DNA of 64,000 bases from Arthrobacter_N sp051262515 (GCF_051262515.1 NZ_JBIMER010000003.1:248001-312000); one strand, 5' to 3'. Shown: positions 41,312 through 50,099, numbered from the stretch's first letter. A program made the numbers and translations. Notes: generated by a model not told the origin, from the letters alone.

Positions 41312-42748
41312 ATGCCTGCACAGATTGGCGTCACCGGCCTGGCCGTTATGGGCGCGAACCTCGCCCGGAACTTCGCCCGCAACGGCTACACGGTCGCCCT
41401 GCACAACCGCTCCGTCGAGAAGACCGACGCCCTCCTGGAGGCCCACGGCGGCGATGGTGAATTCATCCGCACGGAGACGCTCCAGGAACTCGTGGACTCC
41501 CTGGAGACCCCGCGCCGAGTCCTGATCATGGTGAAGGCCGGCAAGCCCGTCGATTCCGTGATCGACCAGCTGGTGCCGCTCCTCGAGGAGGGCGACATCG
41601 TCATCGACGCCGGCAACTCGCACTACGAGGACACCCGCCGCCGCGAGGCCGCCTTGGCCGAAAAGGGCCTCGACTTCGTCGGCGTCGGCGTCTCCGGCGG
41701 CGAGGAGGGTGCCCTGCTGGGCCCCTCGATCATGCCCGGCGGCTCCAAGCGCTCGTACGACGCCCTCGGACCGATGCTCGAGAAGATCTCGGCGAAGTAC
41801 GACGGCGAGCCCTGCTGCCGCTGGGTGGGCACTGACGGTGCCGGCCACTTCGTGAAGATGGTCCACAACGGCATCGAGTACGCCGACATGCAGGTCATCG
41901 GCGAGGCCTACGACCTGCTGCGCTCCGCCGCCGGGATCGAGCCCGCCGAGCAGGCCGGCATATTCCGCGAATGGAACAAGGGCACCCTGTCGTCCTTCCT
42001 GATCGAGATCACGGCCGAGGTGCTGGGGCACGTGGACGCCAAGACCGGCCGTCCGTTGGTCGACGTGGTGGTGGATTCCGCGGGCCAGAAGGGCACCGGC
42101 CGCTGGACCGTGGTCTCCGCCCTGGAGCTTGGTTCGCCCGTGTCCGGTATCGCCGAGTCGGTCTTCGCCCGCGGCCTCTCGTCGCAGCGCGAGCAGCGCG
42201 CCATTGCCCAGGACGTCCTGTCCGGGCACGAGGCGCAGGTCGATGTGCCGGAGAACTTCGTCGAGGACGTGCGCCTGGCGCTGTTCGCCTCCAAGCTGGT
42301 CAGCTACGCGCAGGGCATCGACATGCTCGGCTCCGCCGCCGCCGAATACGGATGGGAGTTGAACCTGAAGGAGATCGCCTCGCTGTGGCGCGCCGGGTGC
42401 ATCATCCGCGCTGAGGTCCTGGACGACATCATGAAGGCGTACGCGGGGGAGTCCGCGCCGAAGAACCTGCTGTTCGCCCCGGCCTTCGCCGGGGCCATCG
42501 CCGAGGCGTTGCCGGCTTGGCGGCGGGTGGTCGCCACGGCCGTGCAGATCGGCATTCCGGTGCCGGTGTTCTCTGCGTCGCTGGCCTACTACGACGGACT
42601 GCGCCGCGATCGCCTCCCGGCCGCGCTGACCCAGGGCCTGCGCGACCTGTTCGGCGCGCACACGTACCAGCGCATCGACGCCGAGGGCACGTTCCACACG
42701 CAGTGGAGCGGCGACAGGTCCGAGGTTTCGGCCGTCGATACCCACTAG
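41312..42748 (+). CDS. gnd: 6-phosphogluconate dehydrogenase (decarboxylating)
   Basis: 478 aa. Makes ribulose-5-phosphate and NADPH in the pentose phosphate pathway. N-terminal cofactor motif GLAVMGANLARN, then VVSGGEEGA-like GVGVSGGEEGALLGPS, and the active-site GHFVKMVHNGIEY (catalytic Lys, His); C-terminal domain with the DRLPAALTQGLRDLFGAHTY tail. NADP specificity fits NRS (near residue 33) after the first strand. The start is ATG 41312 behind GGAGGA. The zwf gene of the same pathway is 22 kb away on the other strand. An intrinsic terminator follows. Confidence 0.96.
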   Translation: MPAQIGVTGLAVMGANLARNFARNGYTVALHNRSVEKTDALLEAHGGDGEFIRTETLQELVDSLETPRRVLIMVKAGKPVDSVIDQLVPLLEEGDIVIDAGNSHYEDTRRREAALAEKGLDFVGVGVSGGEEGALLGPSIMPGGSKRSYDALGPMLEKISAKYDGEPCCRWVGTDGAGHFVKMVHNGIEYADMQVIGEAYDLLRSAAGIEPAEQAGIFREWNKGTLSSFLIEITAEVLGHVDAKTGRPLVDVVVDSAGQKGTGRWTVVSALELGSPVSGIAESVFARGLSSQREQRAIAQDVLSGHEAQVDVPENFVEDVRLALFASKLVSYAQGIDMLGSAAAEYGWELNLKEIASLWRAGCIIRAEVLDDIMKAYAGESAPKNLLFAPAFAGAIAEALPAWRRVVATAVQIGIPVPVFSASLAYYDGLRRDRLPAALTQGLRDLFGAHTYQRIDAEGTFHTQWSGDRSEVSAVDTH

Positions 42749-42767
42749 GCGCACGCGTAGCAACAGG

Positions 42768-42797
42768 ACGACGCCGGAACCCGCGTTCCGGCGTCGT
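42768..42797 (+). terminator. Intrinsic terminator after gnd
   Basis: 42768-42780 (ACGACGCCGGAAC) pairs with 42785-42797 around CCGC, followed by TTGTCGTTGG. Confidence 0.85.
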
Positions 42798-42815
42798 TTG
42801 TCGTTGGTTGCCCCT

Positions 42816-42821
42816 TAGGCT
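42816..42821 (+). promoter_or_regulatory. -10 hexamer TAGGCT, leaderless aldo/keto reductase gene
   Basis: TAGGCT ends six bases (GGAGGC) before ATG 42828. Transcription would begin at or near the A of ATG. Confidence 0.5.
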
Positions 42822-42827
42822 GGAGGC

Positions 42828-43832
42828 ATGGACTATCGATACCTCGGGAACTCTGGCCTCAAGATCACCGAAATCACCTACGGCAACTGGCTGACACACG
42901 GTTCGCAGGTGGAGAACGACGTCGCCGCGGAATGCGTCGCGGCGGCGCTGGACGCCGGCATCACCACATTCGACACGGCCGACGCCTACGCAAACGGCGC
43001 GGCCGAAGAGGTGCTGGGGAAGTCGTTGGCCTCCGAGCGGCGCGAGTCACTCGAGATCTTCACCAAGGTCTACTGGCCGGTCGGGCCCAAGGGCCCCAAC
43101 GACACCGGGCTGTCCCGCAAGCACATCATGGAGGGCATCAACGGGTCGCTCCGGCGCCTGGGGATGGACTACGTGGATCTCTACCAGGCCCACCGCTATG
43201 ACCACGAGACGCCCCTTGAGGAAACCATCCAGGCGTTCGCCGACGTCGTGCGGTCCGGGAAGGCCCTCTACATCGGTGTCTCCGAATGGTCCGCCGACCA
43301 GTTGCGCGCCGGGCAGGAGCTTGCCAGGGAGGCGGGTTTCTCGCTGGTGTCGAATCAGCCGCAGTATTCGGCCCTGTGGCGGGTCATCGAGGCGGAGGTT
43401 GTCCCCGCTTCGGAGGAACTCGGCATGTCGCAGGTCGTCTGGTCGCCGATGGCTCAGGGAGTGCTGTCCGGCAAGTACCTTCCGGGGCAGCCCGCGCCCG
43501 CCGGGAGCCGCGCGATGGACGAGAAGGGCGGGAAGAACACGATCTCGCGGTTCATGGACGACGATGTGCTTTCGCGTGTGCAGAAGCTCCGGCCCATCGC
43601 GGAGGAGTTGGGTCTGGAGATGTCGCAGCTGGCGATCGCATGGGTGCTGCAGAACCCGAACGTGGCCACCGCGCTCGTGGGCGCCTCGCGGCCGGAACAG
43701 GTCGCCGAGAACGTGAAGGCCGCCGGGGTGCGCATACCGCGGCCCGCGATGGAAGCCATCGATGCGGCCCTCGACGGTGCCGTGGAGCGGGATCCGGCCA
43801 AGACCGTCAGCCCGGAGACCCGTCCGGCCTGA
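42828..43832 (+). CDS. Aldo/keto reductase (voltage-gated K+ channel beta-like group)
   Basis: 334 aa, TIM barrel. Catalytic tetrad: Asp and Tyr in FDTADAYANG, Lys in EIFTKVYWP, His in YQAHRYD. It uses NADPH to reduce aldehydes or ketones; GSTP-type cofactor-binding GVSEWS and GASRPEQVAEN are typical. The best family match is the AKR6-like branch (K+ channel beta subunit/YghZ). The physiological substrate is unknown. It stands alone, and the mRNA appears leaderless. A bidirectional terminator lies between it and cysE. Confidence 0.9.
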   Translation: MDYRYLGNSGLKITEITYGNWLTHGSQVENDVAAECVAAALDAGITTFDTADAYANGAAEEVLGKSLASERRESLEIFTKVYWPVGPKGPNDTGLSRKHIMEGINGSLRRLGMDYVDLYQAHRYDHETPLEETIQAFADVVRSGKALYIGVSEWSADQLRAGQELAREAGFSLVSNQPQYSALWRVIEAEVVPASEELGMSQVVWSPMAQGVLSGKYLPGQPAPAGSRAMDEKGGKNTISRFMDDDVLSRVQKLRPIAEELGLEMSQLAIAWVLQNPNVATALVGASRPEQVAENVKAAGVRIPRPAMEAIDAALDGAVERDPAKTVSPETRPA

Positions 43833-43866
43833 CCGGCGGACGGGTACCTTGCCGGCCACACGGTAA

Positions 43867-43909
43867 AAACGGGTCCGGATGGCGCATGGCGCGCCTTCCG
43901 GACCCGTTT
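43867..43909. terminator. Bidirectional terminator between aldo/keto reductase gene and cysE
   Basis: AAACGGGTCCGGA (43867-43879) pairs with 43897-43909; the 17-base loop contains its own foldback. It lies between two convergent genes. Confidence 0.85.
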
Positions 43910-43923
43910 CCGAGCTGGTGTTC

Positions 43924-44508
43924 CTAGATCCACATGGCGGGATCGATGTATTCGGCCGGATCGACGGCCGGCTTGTGCTCCTCCGGCCTGCGCGGGCGGT
44001 TCGTCGCCGGGATCCCGGTGATGCTGGAGTCCGGAGGCGCGTCCTTCACGACCACGGCGTTGGCTCCGATGGCCGAGTCGGCTCCGATGACGATGGGTCC
44101 GAGTACCTTGGCGCCGGCACCGATCACCACACGATCCCCGATGGTCGGATGGCGCTTGACCTTGGCCAGGGAGCGGCCACCGAGGGTCACGCCGTGGTAG
44201 ATCATGACGTCGTCCCCGATTTCGGCGGTCTCGCCGATGACGACGCCCATGCCGTGGTCGATGAAGAACCGGCGCCCGATCGTGGCTCCCGGGTGGATCT
44301 CGATGCCCGTGGTGAAGCGCGCTGCCTGCGCCAGCAACCGCGCAGGCAACCGCAGGGACGGGTTCTGCCAGAGCCGATGCGTCAGGCGGTGGACCCAGAT
44401 CGCGTGCAGTCCCGAGTAGGCGAGCGCGTTCTCGGCATTGCCCCGGGCGGCCGGATCGTGGGCGCGCGCACCTTCGAGGTCTTCCTTCAATCGGGAAAAG
44501 AAACTCAC
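43924..44508 (-). CDS. cysE: Serine O-acetyltransferase CysE
   Basis: 194 aa, the short actinobacterial form without the long N-terminal helical domain. Left-handed beta-helix repeats (IEIHPGATIGRRFFIDHGMGVVIGETAEIGD) and His/Asp of the active site (FIDHGMG; HGVTLGG). It acetylates serine, giving the substrate for CysK. The C-terminus ends in Trp-Ile (PAMWI), the tail that inserts into the CysK active site to form the cysteine synthase complex. The start is GTG 44508. It is the second gene after cysK, 49 bp apart. Confidence 0.93.
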   Translation of the reverse strand: MSFFSRLKEDLEGARAHDPAARGNAENALAYSGLHAIWVHRLTHRLWQNPSLRLPARLLAQAARFTTGIEIHPGATIGRRFFIDHGMGVVIGETAEIGDDVMIYHGVTLGGRSLAKVKRHPTIGDRVVIGAGAKVLGPIVIGADSAIGANAVVVKDAPPDSSITGIPATNRPRRPEEHKPAVDPAEYIDPAMWI

Positions 44509-44557
44509 ACCGTGCCTTCGTTGGTTCGGGGCCCCGTGGGACTGGTCGCCGGGCTGT

Positions 44558-45493
44558 CTAGCCGCGGATGTCGTCGTAGAGGAGTGTCGAGATGTAGCGC
44601 TCGCCAAAGTCGCAGACGATTGCGACGATCAGCTTACCTTCGTTCTCCGGGCGCTTGGCCAATTCAAGGGCGGCCCAGACGATGGCCCCGGAGCTGATGC
44701 CGCCCAGGATGCCCTCCTCGGTGCCGAGCGCGCGCGCCGTGGTGATCGAGTCCTCGATGCTGGCGTCGAACACCTCGTCGTACACCTTGGTGTCCAGGAT
44801 TTCGGGCACGAAGTTGGCGCCAAGGCCCTGGATCTTGTGGGGGCCCGGGTTGCCGCCGTTGAGGATGGGGGAGTCCTTGGGCTCGACGGCCACGATCTGC
44901 ACGGAGGGTTTGAGCTCCTTGAGCAGGTTGCCCGCGCCGGTGATGGTTCCGCCGGTGCCCACGCCGGACACGAAGATGTCCACTTGGCCGTCCGTATCGT
45001 CCCAGATCTCCTGGCCGGTCGTGGCCCGGTGGACTTGCGGGTTGGCCTCGTTGGCGAACTGCTGCGCCCAGATGGAGTTTTCGGTCTCGGCGACGATTTC
45101 CTTCGCTTTCTCGACGGCTCCACGCATGCCCTCCGAGCCGGGTGTCAACACGATTTCGGCGCCGTAGGCGCGCAGCATGACGCGGCGTTCGGTGGACATG
45201 GTTTCCGGCATGGTCAGAATGACCTTGTATCCGCGTGCCGCGCCGACCATCGCCAGTGCGATGCCAGTATTCCCCGACGTGCCTTCGACGATGGTTCCGC
45301 CGGGCTTCAGGGCCCCCGCACGCTCTGCCGCGTCGACGATCGCGACGCCGATACGGTCCTTGACGCTGTTCGCAGGGTTGTAGAACTCCAGCTTGGCTAC
45401 GACCGTGCCCGGCAGCCCCTCCGAAAGTCGGTTCAGACGAACCAGCGGGGTCCGCCCCACCAGTTCCGTGACGTCGTTGTGGATCTTGCCCAT
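44558..45493 (-). CDS. cysK: O-acetylserine sulfhydrylase CysK
   Basis: 311 aa, PLP-dependent fold II. The Schiff-base Lys is in NSVKDRIG; the phosphate loop is GTGGTITG; the substrate loop is EGTSGNTG. It makes cysteine from O-acetylserine and sulfide. The start is ATG 45493 with GGGAG upstream; a -10-like TAGGCT (45546-45541) gives a leader of about 41 nt. Operon with cysE, so both arms of the cysteine synthase complex are made together. Confidence 0.96.
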   Translation of the reverse strand: MGKIHNDVTELVGRTPLVRLNRLSEGLPGTVVAKLEFYNPANSVKDRIGVAIVDAAERAGALKPGGTIVEGTSGNTGIALAMVGAARGYKVILTMPETMSTERRVMLRAYGAEIVLTPGSEGMRGAVEKAKEIVAETENSIWAQQFANEANPQVHRATTGQEIWDDTDGQVDIFVSGVGTGGTITGAGNLLKELKPSVQIVAVEPKDSPILNGGNPGPHKIQGLGANFVPEILDTKVYDEVFDASIEDSITTARALGTEEGILGGISSGAIVWAALELAKRPENEGKLIVAIVCDFGERYISTLLYDDIRG

Positions 45494-45540
45494 GAGTGTC
45501 TCCCTGATCTAATCAATGTCGTGGGGCCCTACCGCACGAC

Positions 45541-45546
45541 AGCCTA
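45541..45546 (-). promoter_or_regulatory. -10 hexamer TAGGCT for cysK-cysE
   Basis: TAGGCT on the minus strand, 47 bases before the cysK ATG. Confidence 0.4.
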
Positions 45547-45582
45547 ATCAATCCCGCGGTTTCGCCCGGGTTCACGGCGGCC

Positions 45583-46164
45583 CTAGAGGTCGGCGGGCGT
45601 CATGTCCAGCCATTGGGAGTAATCTTTACGGGCCTTCGCCAGTTTTGGATTGATTATTACGCGGCAGTACCCCTCCCAAGGGTTTTTGGCGTAGAAGTCC
45701 TGATGCACGTCCTCCGCCGTGTGGAAGCGCGGTGCGCGCGTCACCTCCGTGACGATCGGATCGGACCAGTTGGCCTGGTTCCGCTCCACGGCCCTGCGGA
45801 ACAGATCGCGTTGTTCGCCGTCCAGGTAGAACATGGCGGAACGGTACTGTGTTCCGACGTCGTGGCCCTGGCGGTTGAGCGTGGTCGGATCGTGCGTGGC
45901 GAAGAAAATGTCCAGCACGACGTCGGCAGGCACGGTTTCCGGATCGAACGTCACGGCCACCGCCTCGGCATGGCCGCTGGTGCCGCTGCATACCTCGCGG
46001 TAGTGGGGACTTGGGGTGTGGCCGCCTAGGTAGCCGGACACCACGTCGGCGACCCCGCGGATCTTGCGGTAGACGGCGTCGAGGCACCAGAAACATCCAC
46101 CCGCCAGAATGAACGTCTGCGGCCGGCTGGGCATGGTCGGTTGCGTGTCAGTGGAAGTGGTCAC
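45583..46164 (-). CDS. msrA: Peptide methionine sulfoxide reductase MsrA
   Basis: 193 aa. Repairs S-methionine sulfoxide. Catalytic Cys24 in GGCFWC; the EGYCRVIINPKLAK tail holds a further Cys for recycling. Other family marks are VVSGYLGG and DPTTLNRQGHDVGTQYRS. I used GTG 46164 (MTTSTDTQP) as the start; an ATG at 46134 (MPSRPQTF) is nearly as likely, and neither has a good ribosome site. Monocistronic, divergent from the Nif3 gene. Confidence 0.93.
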   Translation of the reverse strand: MTTSTDTQPTMPSRPQTFILAGGCFWCLDAVYRKIRGVADVVSGYLGGHTPSPHYREVCSGTSGHAEAVAVTFDPETVPADVVLDIFFATHDPTTLNRQGHDVGTQYRSAMFYLDGEQRDLFRRAVERNQANWSDPIVTEVTRAPRFHTAEDVHQDFYAKNPWEGYCRVIINPKLAKARKDYSQWLDMTPADL

Positions 46165-46253
46165 GATGTGTTCAATGCGTTCGGGAGCGCAAAGATTCCC
46201 GGTGCGCCCCAAAACACTCCGGGGCGGTGGGGTGGCGCGGGCGCGGGCCGGTC

Positions 46254-46259
46254 TACGGT
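46254..46259 (+). promoter_or_regulatory. -10 hexamer TACGGT, leaderless Nif3-family gene
   Basis: TACGGT ends six bases (AGAGGC) before ATG 46266. Confidence 0.5.
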
Positions 46260-46265
46260 AGAGGC

Positions 46266-47183
46266 ATGCAGAACGATGATTCAGCGGTTCCGGAGGGCGA
46301 CGCAGACGTCGCGAACGCAGGGTCGCGCGAGGCTTCCGAAGAGGGCCTTCCCACTCTTGGCGATGTCATGCTCGCCATTGAGGAGCTATGGCCGGAGTCG
46401 TTGGCCGAGGGCTGGGACGCCGTGGGGCTGGTGGCCGGACGGCCCGAAAAAACCGTGAAACGGATAGTCCTCGCCGTCGATCCCACGCTCGAGGTGGTCA
46501 GCGACGCCGTTTCCCGCGGGACGGACCTGCTCATCACGCACCACCCGTTGCTGCTCAAGCCCGTCAACGGAATCGGGGCGACATCCGCCAAGGGCGAGGC
46601 CGTGCACCAGCTGATCGAGGCCGGTTGCGCCCTGGTCACAGTCCACACCAACGGCGATGCTGCCGTGGGCGGGGTTTCCGACGTACTGGCCGACATCGTG
46701 GGTCTGACGAATGTCGAGCCGCTCTCACCGTCGTCGACCGGCCTCCCGGAAGAGGGAATCGGGCGTGTGGGCTACCTGGCCAAGCCGTTGACGCTGGGCG
46801 ACTTTGCTGCGCGCGTGTTCGGTGCGCTGCCCGCGGTTGCGGGCGGCGTGCGGGTGGCGGGGGACCGCCTGGGGCTGGTGCGGAAGGTCGCGGTATGTGG
46901 TGGCGCGGGCGACAGTTTGTTCGACAGCGTTCGCGAGTCCGGTGCGGACGTCTACGTGACGGCGGACCTGCGCCACCATCCGGCATCCGAGGCGCGCGAG
47001 TCGGCGGTGGAGGGCCGGCCGTACCTCATCGACGTCTCGCATTTCGCCAGCGAATGGTTGTGGCTGCCGGCGGCGGCGGAGGCACTGGGCAACGTGCTGG
47101 GGGACCAGGACTACGCCGTCGACATAGCTGTCAGCGGGATTAACACCGACCCTTGGGATTTCATCCTGACGCCGGGTGGCTGA
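46266..47183 (+). CDS. Nif3/YqfO family dinuclear metal centre protein
   Basis: 305 aa. The di-metal-binding motifs are visible: LITHHPLLLKP, a VHTNGD strand, and the C-terminal HFASEW; this is the Nif3 (NGG1-interacting factor 3, GTP cyclohydrolase-like) family. Biochemical role is unsettled; some members act on cyclic or folate-type substrates. The N-terminal 30 residues are an acidic extension. The start is ATG 46266, six bases after TACGGT, so a leaderless mRNA is likely. The coiled-coil gene follows after 69 bp; the pairing Nif3 plus coiled coil is common in actinobacteria. Confidence 0.88.
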   Translation: MQNDDSAVPEGDADVANAGSREASEEGLPTLGDVMLAIEELWPESLAEGWDAVGLVAGRPEKTVKRIVLAVDPTLEVVSDAVSRGTDLLITHHPLLLKPVNGIGATSAKGEAVHQLIEAGCALVTVHTNGDAAVGGVSDVLADIVGLTNVEPLSPSSTGLPEEGIGRVGYLAKPLTLGDFAARVFGALPAVAGGVRVAGDRLGLVRKVAVCGGAGDSLFDSVRESGADVYVTADLRHHPASEARESAVEGRPYLIDVSHFASEWLWLPAAAEALGNVLGDQDYAVDIAVSGINTDPWDFILTPGG

Positions 47184-47192
47184 CTGCCACAC

Positions 47193-47198
47193 TAGGCT
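47193..47198 (+). promoter_or_regulatory. -10 hexamer TAGGCT for the coiled-coil gene
   Basis: TAGGCT 60 bases before ATG 47253, giving a leader of about 48 nt. Confidence 0.4.
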
Positions 47199-47252
47199 GG
47201 GGTATCAGCGCATCGTCGGGCGGTTGTCCGACGCCAAACTTCGGAGGCATCC

Positions 47253-47999
47253 ATGGCCAAGGCCCCGCAAAGCCAACAGCACAAGCTGTTGGAACTCCAG
47301 TCCCACGATTCGAAGCTCACCAAGATCCACCGGCGCGCGGCCGAGTTGAAGACCGATCCTGCCGTGGCGGCGGCACTCGCCGACCGGCGCGATGCTGACG
47401 CTGCGCGGGAGGCCGTGGCCGCCGAACTCGAGGACGCCAAGCGCGCGCTGGCGGCGTCCGAACACGAGGTCGAACGCGTCCAGTCGAAGATCGAGAAGGA
47501 CCAACAGCGCATCGAAAGCGGCAAGGGCACCGCCCGGGACATGATGGCCCTGCAGCACGAGATCGAAACCCTCCTGCCGCGCAAGGCCCACCTCGAGGAC
47601 ACTGAACTGGAATTGATGGAGGCCCTAGAAGCGGTTGCCGACCGTCACTCGGAAGCGTCCGCCGCGGCAGTCCGGGCGGCGGACGTCCTCGCCGGGGCCG
47701 AAGGCGTCCGCGACGCCGAACTGGCTTCGCTTGCGAGCGAGCGCGAGGACATCGCGTCTCGGCGCTCAGAGCTGGCCGCATCGATCGACCCCGGTCTCCT
47801 GGCCGTTTACGAAAAACGGTTGGCACAGCACGGGGTGGGGGCGGCGCGTCTCTACCACGGCACATCGGAGGGATCGGGCATGCGATTGGCCGCGGGGGAC
47901 CTCGCCGAGATCAAGGCCGCGGCCGAGGACGACGTCGTCTTCTGCCCAGACTCCGGATGCATACTGGTGCGCTCCGACGAGTGGAACTCGGCGGCCTAA
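47253..47999 (+). CDS. Long coiled-coil protein with degenerate C-terminal zinc ribbon
   Basis: 248 aa. Residues about 5-180 are heptad-rich coiled coil (Glu, Ala, Arg). The family (COG1579-type, follows Nif3 in actinobacteria) normally ends in a zinc ribbon with two CxxC knuckles. Here the first knuckle region is HGTSEGSG, with no Cys, and the second is VFCPDSGCIL, where the spacing is changed to CxxxxC. Zinc binding is therefore doubtful. The start is ATG 47253 with GGAGGC upstream. Function unknown; a scaffold role with nucleic acid is usually proposed. Confidence 0.83.
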   Translation: MAKAPQSQQHKLLELQSHDSKLTKIHRRAAELKTDPAVAAALADRRDADAAREAVAAELEDAKRALAASEHEVERVQSKIEKDQQRIESGKGTARDMMALQHEIETLLPRKAHLEDTELELMEALEAVADRHSEASAAAVRAADVLAGAEGVRDAELASLASEREDIASRRSELAASIDPGLLAVYEKRLAQHGVGAARLYHGTSEGSGMRLAAGDLAEIKAAAEDDVVFCPDSGCILVRSDEWNSAA

Positions 48000-48039
48000 G
48001 CGGGCGCCGCCGTCGCGGTGTAGTGCGGGCGACCTTCGG

Positions 48040-48813
48040 CTACGCGTGGTCCTCCGGCAAAACGATGTTGAGCTGGTGCGGCTTTCGGTCGGTTCCGGGC
48101 ACCAGATCGGCCTCCCACTTTTCGCGCGTCGCGTCCAGAAGCGCGGAGGGCGTCGCCGGGGTCCTCCCGGGTCGTGTCAGCAGGTGGCCCGCCAGTGCGC
48201 CGCGGGTGTGCTTGGCGAAGTGTGAAACGACCTTGAGCTGACCCTTCCGGCGCTGGTACACGTTGACCGCGACGGCATGGATGGGATCCGGGTGCCACGC
48301 TGCTGCGTAGGTGCTGGAACGGCAGTCGACCACGAGCCGGCCCGCTGCCCGGGGTGCAAAGTGCGCGTCCAGACGTGGCCGCCACCAGGCGGCGAGACGT
48401 CCGGTCTCCGGCAGCGATACGGACATCGAGAGCCGGTACGCCGGGATCCGGTCCGCGAATCCCACGGCTCCCCACAATGCGGAGACCACGACGACGGATT
48501 CGTCCGCCCTGCGTCGCTGCGCTGGCTTCATGCTCGCGTAGCCGAGCGCCTCGTACAGCACGCCTGTGTAGACGGTGTGCGCGGGAACTGCCGGTTGCGT
48601 CCTCAGCTGGCGGTTGCGGGCAACGTCGGCCGCCAGGGATGCCCCCACGCCGAGAAGCTCATGCGCGTCCGCCCGGGCCGACGCCGAGGCCAAGGCATCC
48701 AGTACGTGTTCGCGGTCCGCGGCGAGACCGGGGAAGCTCAGATCCTCCAACTCGAACGGTTCGCCGGAGTCGGCGGCGTGTTTGCCTTCGGACGGGGGGA
48801 GGAGGATCAGCAC
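48040..48813 (-). CDS. yaaA: YaaA family peroxide-stress protein
   Basis: 257 aa. Starts with the family motif LILLPPSEGK; further conserved stretches are VYTGVLYEALG, ALWGAVGFADRIPAYR and NVYQRRKGQLKVVSHFAKHTRG. In E. coli YaaA lowers free iron under peroxide stress; the fold binds DNA. I chose GTG 48813 because YaaA begins with this motif, and a TAGGCT hexamer ends seven bases before it; GTG 48834 would add seven residues. Monocistronic; its 3' end is 41 bp from the coiled-coil gene, convergent. Confidence 0.88.
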   Translation of the reverse strand: MLILLPPSEGKHAADSGEPFELEDLSFPGLAADREHVLDALASASARADAHELLGVGASLAADVARNRQLRTQPAVPAHTVYTGVLYEALGYASMKPAQRRRADESVVVVSALWGAVGFADRIPAYRLSMSVSLPETGRLAAWWRPRLDAHFAPRAAGRLVVDCRSSTYAAAWHPDPIHAVAVNVYQRRKGQLKVVSHFAKHTRGALAGHLLTRPGRTPATPSALLDATREKWEADLVPGTDRKPHQLNIVLPEDHA

Positions 48814-48820
48814 GCCCCGT

Positions 48821-48826
48821 AGCCTA
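48821..48826 (-). promoter_or_regulatory. -10 hexamer TAGGCT, leaderless yaaA
   Basis: TAGGCT on the minus strand, seven bases (ACGGGGC) before GTG 48813. Confidence 0.5.
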
Positions 48827-48898
48827 TCCGGCACATGTCTCCTCCGGCGAAAGTGCCGGTGCGGGCGCGTGCGTGGCGTGGCCGTCCCGGGTGGCCGG

Positions 48899-48904
48899 TA
48901 GAGT
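48899..48904 (+). promoter_or_regulatory. -10 hexamer TAGAGT for rnpB
   Basis: TAGAGT lies seven bases before the first base of the predicted P1 helix of RNase P RNA (48912). Confidence 0.6.
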
Positions 48905-48911
48905 GTCATGC

Positions 48912-49283
48912 GGATGGGTCGGCTGGACGGTCGCGTGTCGCTTCGGCGGCCCGAGGAACGTCCGGGCTCCACGGAACAGGGTGGTGGGTAACGCCCACTC
49001 GGGGTAACCCGCAGGCCAGTGCCACAGAAAAGAAACCGCCCGCTTCGGCGGGTAAGGGTGAAACGGCGGTGTAAGAGACCACCAGCGGTCCGGGTGACCG
49101 GGCCGGCTAGGTAAACCCCACCCGGAGCAAGGTCAGACAGGTTGCGCCACGAGGGCTGTTCGCCCCAGTAACCGGGTAGACCGCTCGAGGCCAACGGCAA
49201 CGTTGGCCCTAGATGGATGACCGTCACCGGTTCCCGGGTAACCGGCTACCGGAACAAAACCCGGCGTACAGGCCGGCCCGTCC
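48912..49283 (+). ncRNA. rnpB: RNase P RNA (bacterial, about 372 nt)
   Basis: The catalytic RNA that trims tRNA 5' ends. The P1 helix pairs 48912-48923 with 49272-49283, allowing G-U pairs. Conserved regions: GAGGAACGTCCGGGCTCC (48953-48970), GTAAGGGTGAAACGGCGG, GTAAGAGACCACCAGCG, GGCTAGGTAAACCCCACC, GGAGCAAGGTCAGACAG, and the late CCCTAGATGGATGA (49207-49220) followed by AACCCGGCGTACAG. The exact 3' end is estimated from the P1 pairing. The 188 bp after it (49284-49471) show no other gene. Confidence 0.95.
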
Positions 49284-49471
49284 ACACATCGCCTGCGTCG
49301 TCGAGTCGCCCGGGCGCATTTGCCGCCGCCGGGGGCGCTCGTCCGCGGCGATGTTCCCCGCCGAACACCCTCGTTGGAGGCGTTCCTGCCCGGCACATAC
49401 GCGCATTGCACTAGGGCGGCGTAACGGCCTGGCCGCGTCGCGCATCGACTGACGCGTGTCATGATTATTCG

Positions 49472-50032
49472 ATGTTTCGGTTAAAAAGACGTGTCGCAGA
49501 ACTCGAGTCGACTGTTGAGGAGCTCCGTCGTGAACTGGCCGCAGTCCGGAAGCCGCGTTCATACCGCCCGACTCCCGGCGTCAAAACCGGCCGGGGGGCG
49601 CGCATACACCCCACTTGCGAGCTCGTTGCCAGCGGCGGTCGCGACATCGTCGTTGGCGAGCGCACGCTGATACGCAGGAACGCTGAGATGGTGGGTCCAA
49701 TCACGATCGGCGCGGGATGCTCCTTCAACCGTGATGCCTATGTGCGTGCGAACGTGACAATCGGCAACAACGTCAACATCGGTGCCTTCGCGCGGATCAT
49801 CTCGGATAGCCACCAGCTCAGCACTGCGGAACGTCGCGCGGGCGTCGTGACTTTCCCCGGTATTGTCATCGGAAACGGCGTCTTCATCGGAGCGAGTGTG
49901 ACGATTCTGGGCGGGGTCACCATAGGCGACGGTGCCGTGGTCGCGGCCGGCTCCCTCGTTAATAAGGACGTACCCGCCAACACCGTGGTCGGCGGGGTGC
50001 CGGCCCGGCCTCTACGCACGCTGGTGGATTAG
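49472..50032 (+). CDS. Hexapeptide-repeat acyltransferase with N-terminal coiled coil
   Basis: 186 aa. Residues 3-27 form a heptad helix (LKRRVAELESTVEELRRELA), then a left-handed beta-helix of [LIV]GxxxxI-type repeats (IVVGERTLI, VGPITIGAGCS, VTIGNNVNIGAFARIISDSHQLS, IVIGNGVFIGASVTILGG). His in DSHQLS fits the catalytic His of the sugar acetyltransferase (WbbJ/MaaT) group. It probably O-acetylates a sugar or nucleotide sugar; the acceptor is unknown. No partner gene is adjacent. The ATG at 49472 has no clear ribosome site (GATTATTCG precedes it). Confidence 0.85.
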   Translation: MFRLKRRVAELESTVEELRRELAAVRKPRSYRPTPGVKTGRGARIHPTCELVASGGRDIVVGERTLIRRNAEMVGPITIGAGCSFNRDAYVRANVTIGNNVNIGAFARIISDSHQLSTAERRAGVVTFPGIVIGNGVFIGASVTILGGVTIGDGAVVAAGSLVNKDVPANTVVGGVPARPLRTLVD

Positions 50033-50099
50033 GCGAGGTCCCCGCACCTCCTGTGAGTGAGGTCACCCGCGGCCACGCGGAGGGGAGCCTTGGAGCGCC

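Noticed and set aside
41291..42763. 490-codon minus-strand frame opposite gnd
   Set aside because: Antisense shadow of gnd.
49284..49471. Possible small RNA or leader between rnpB and the acyltransferase gene
   Set aside because: No promoter, conserved structure or terminator could be read; left unannotated.
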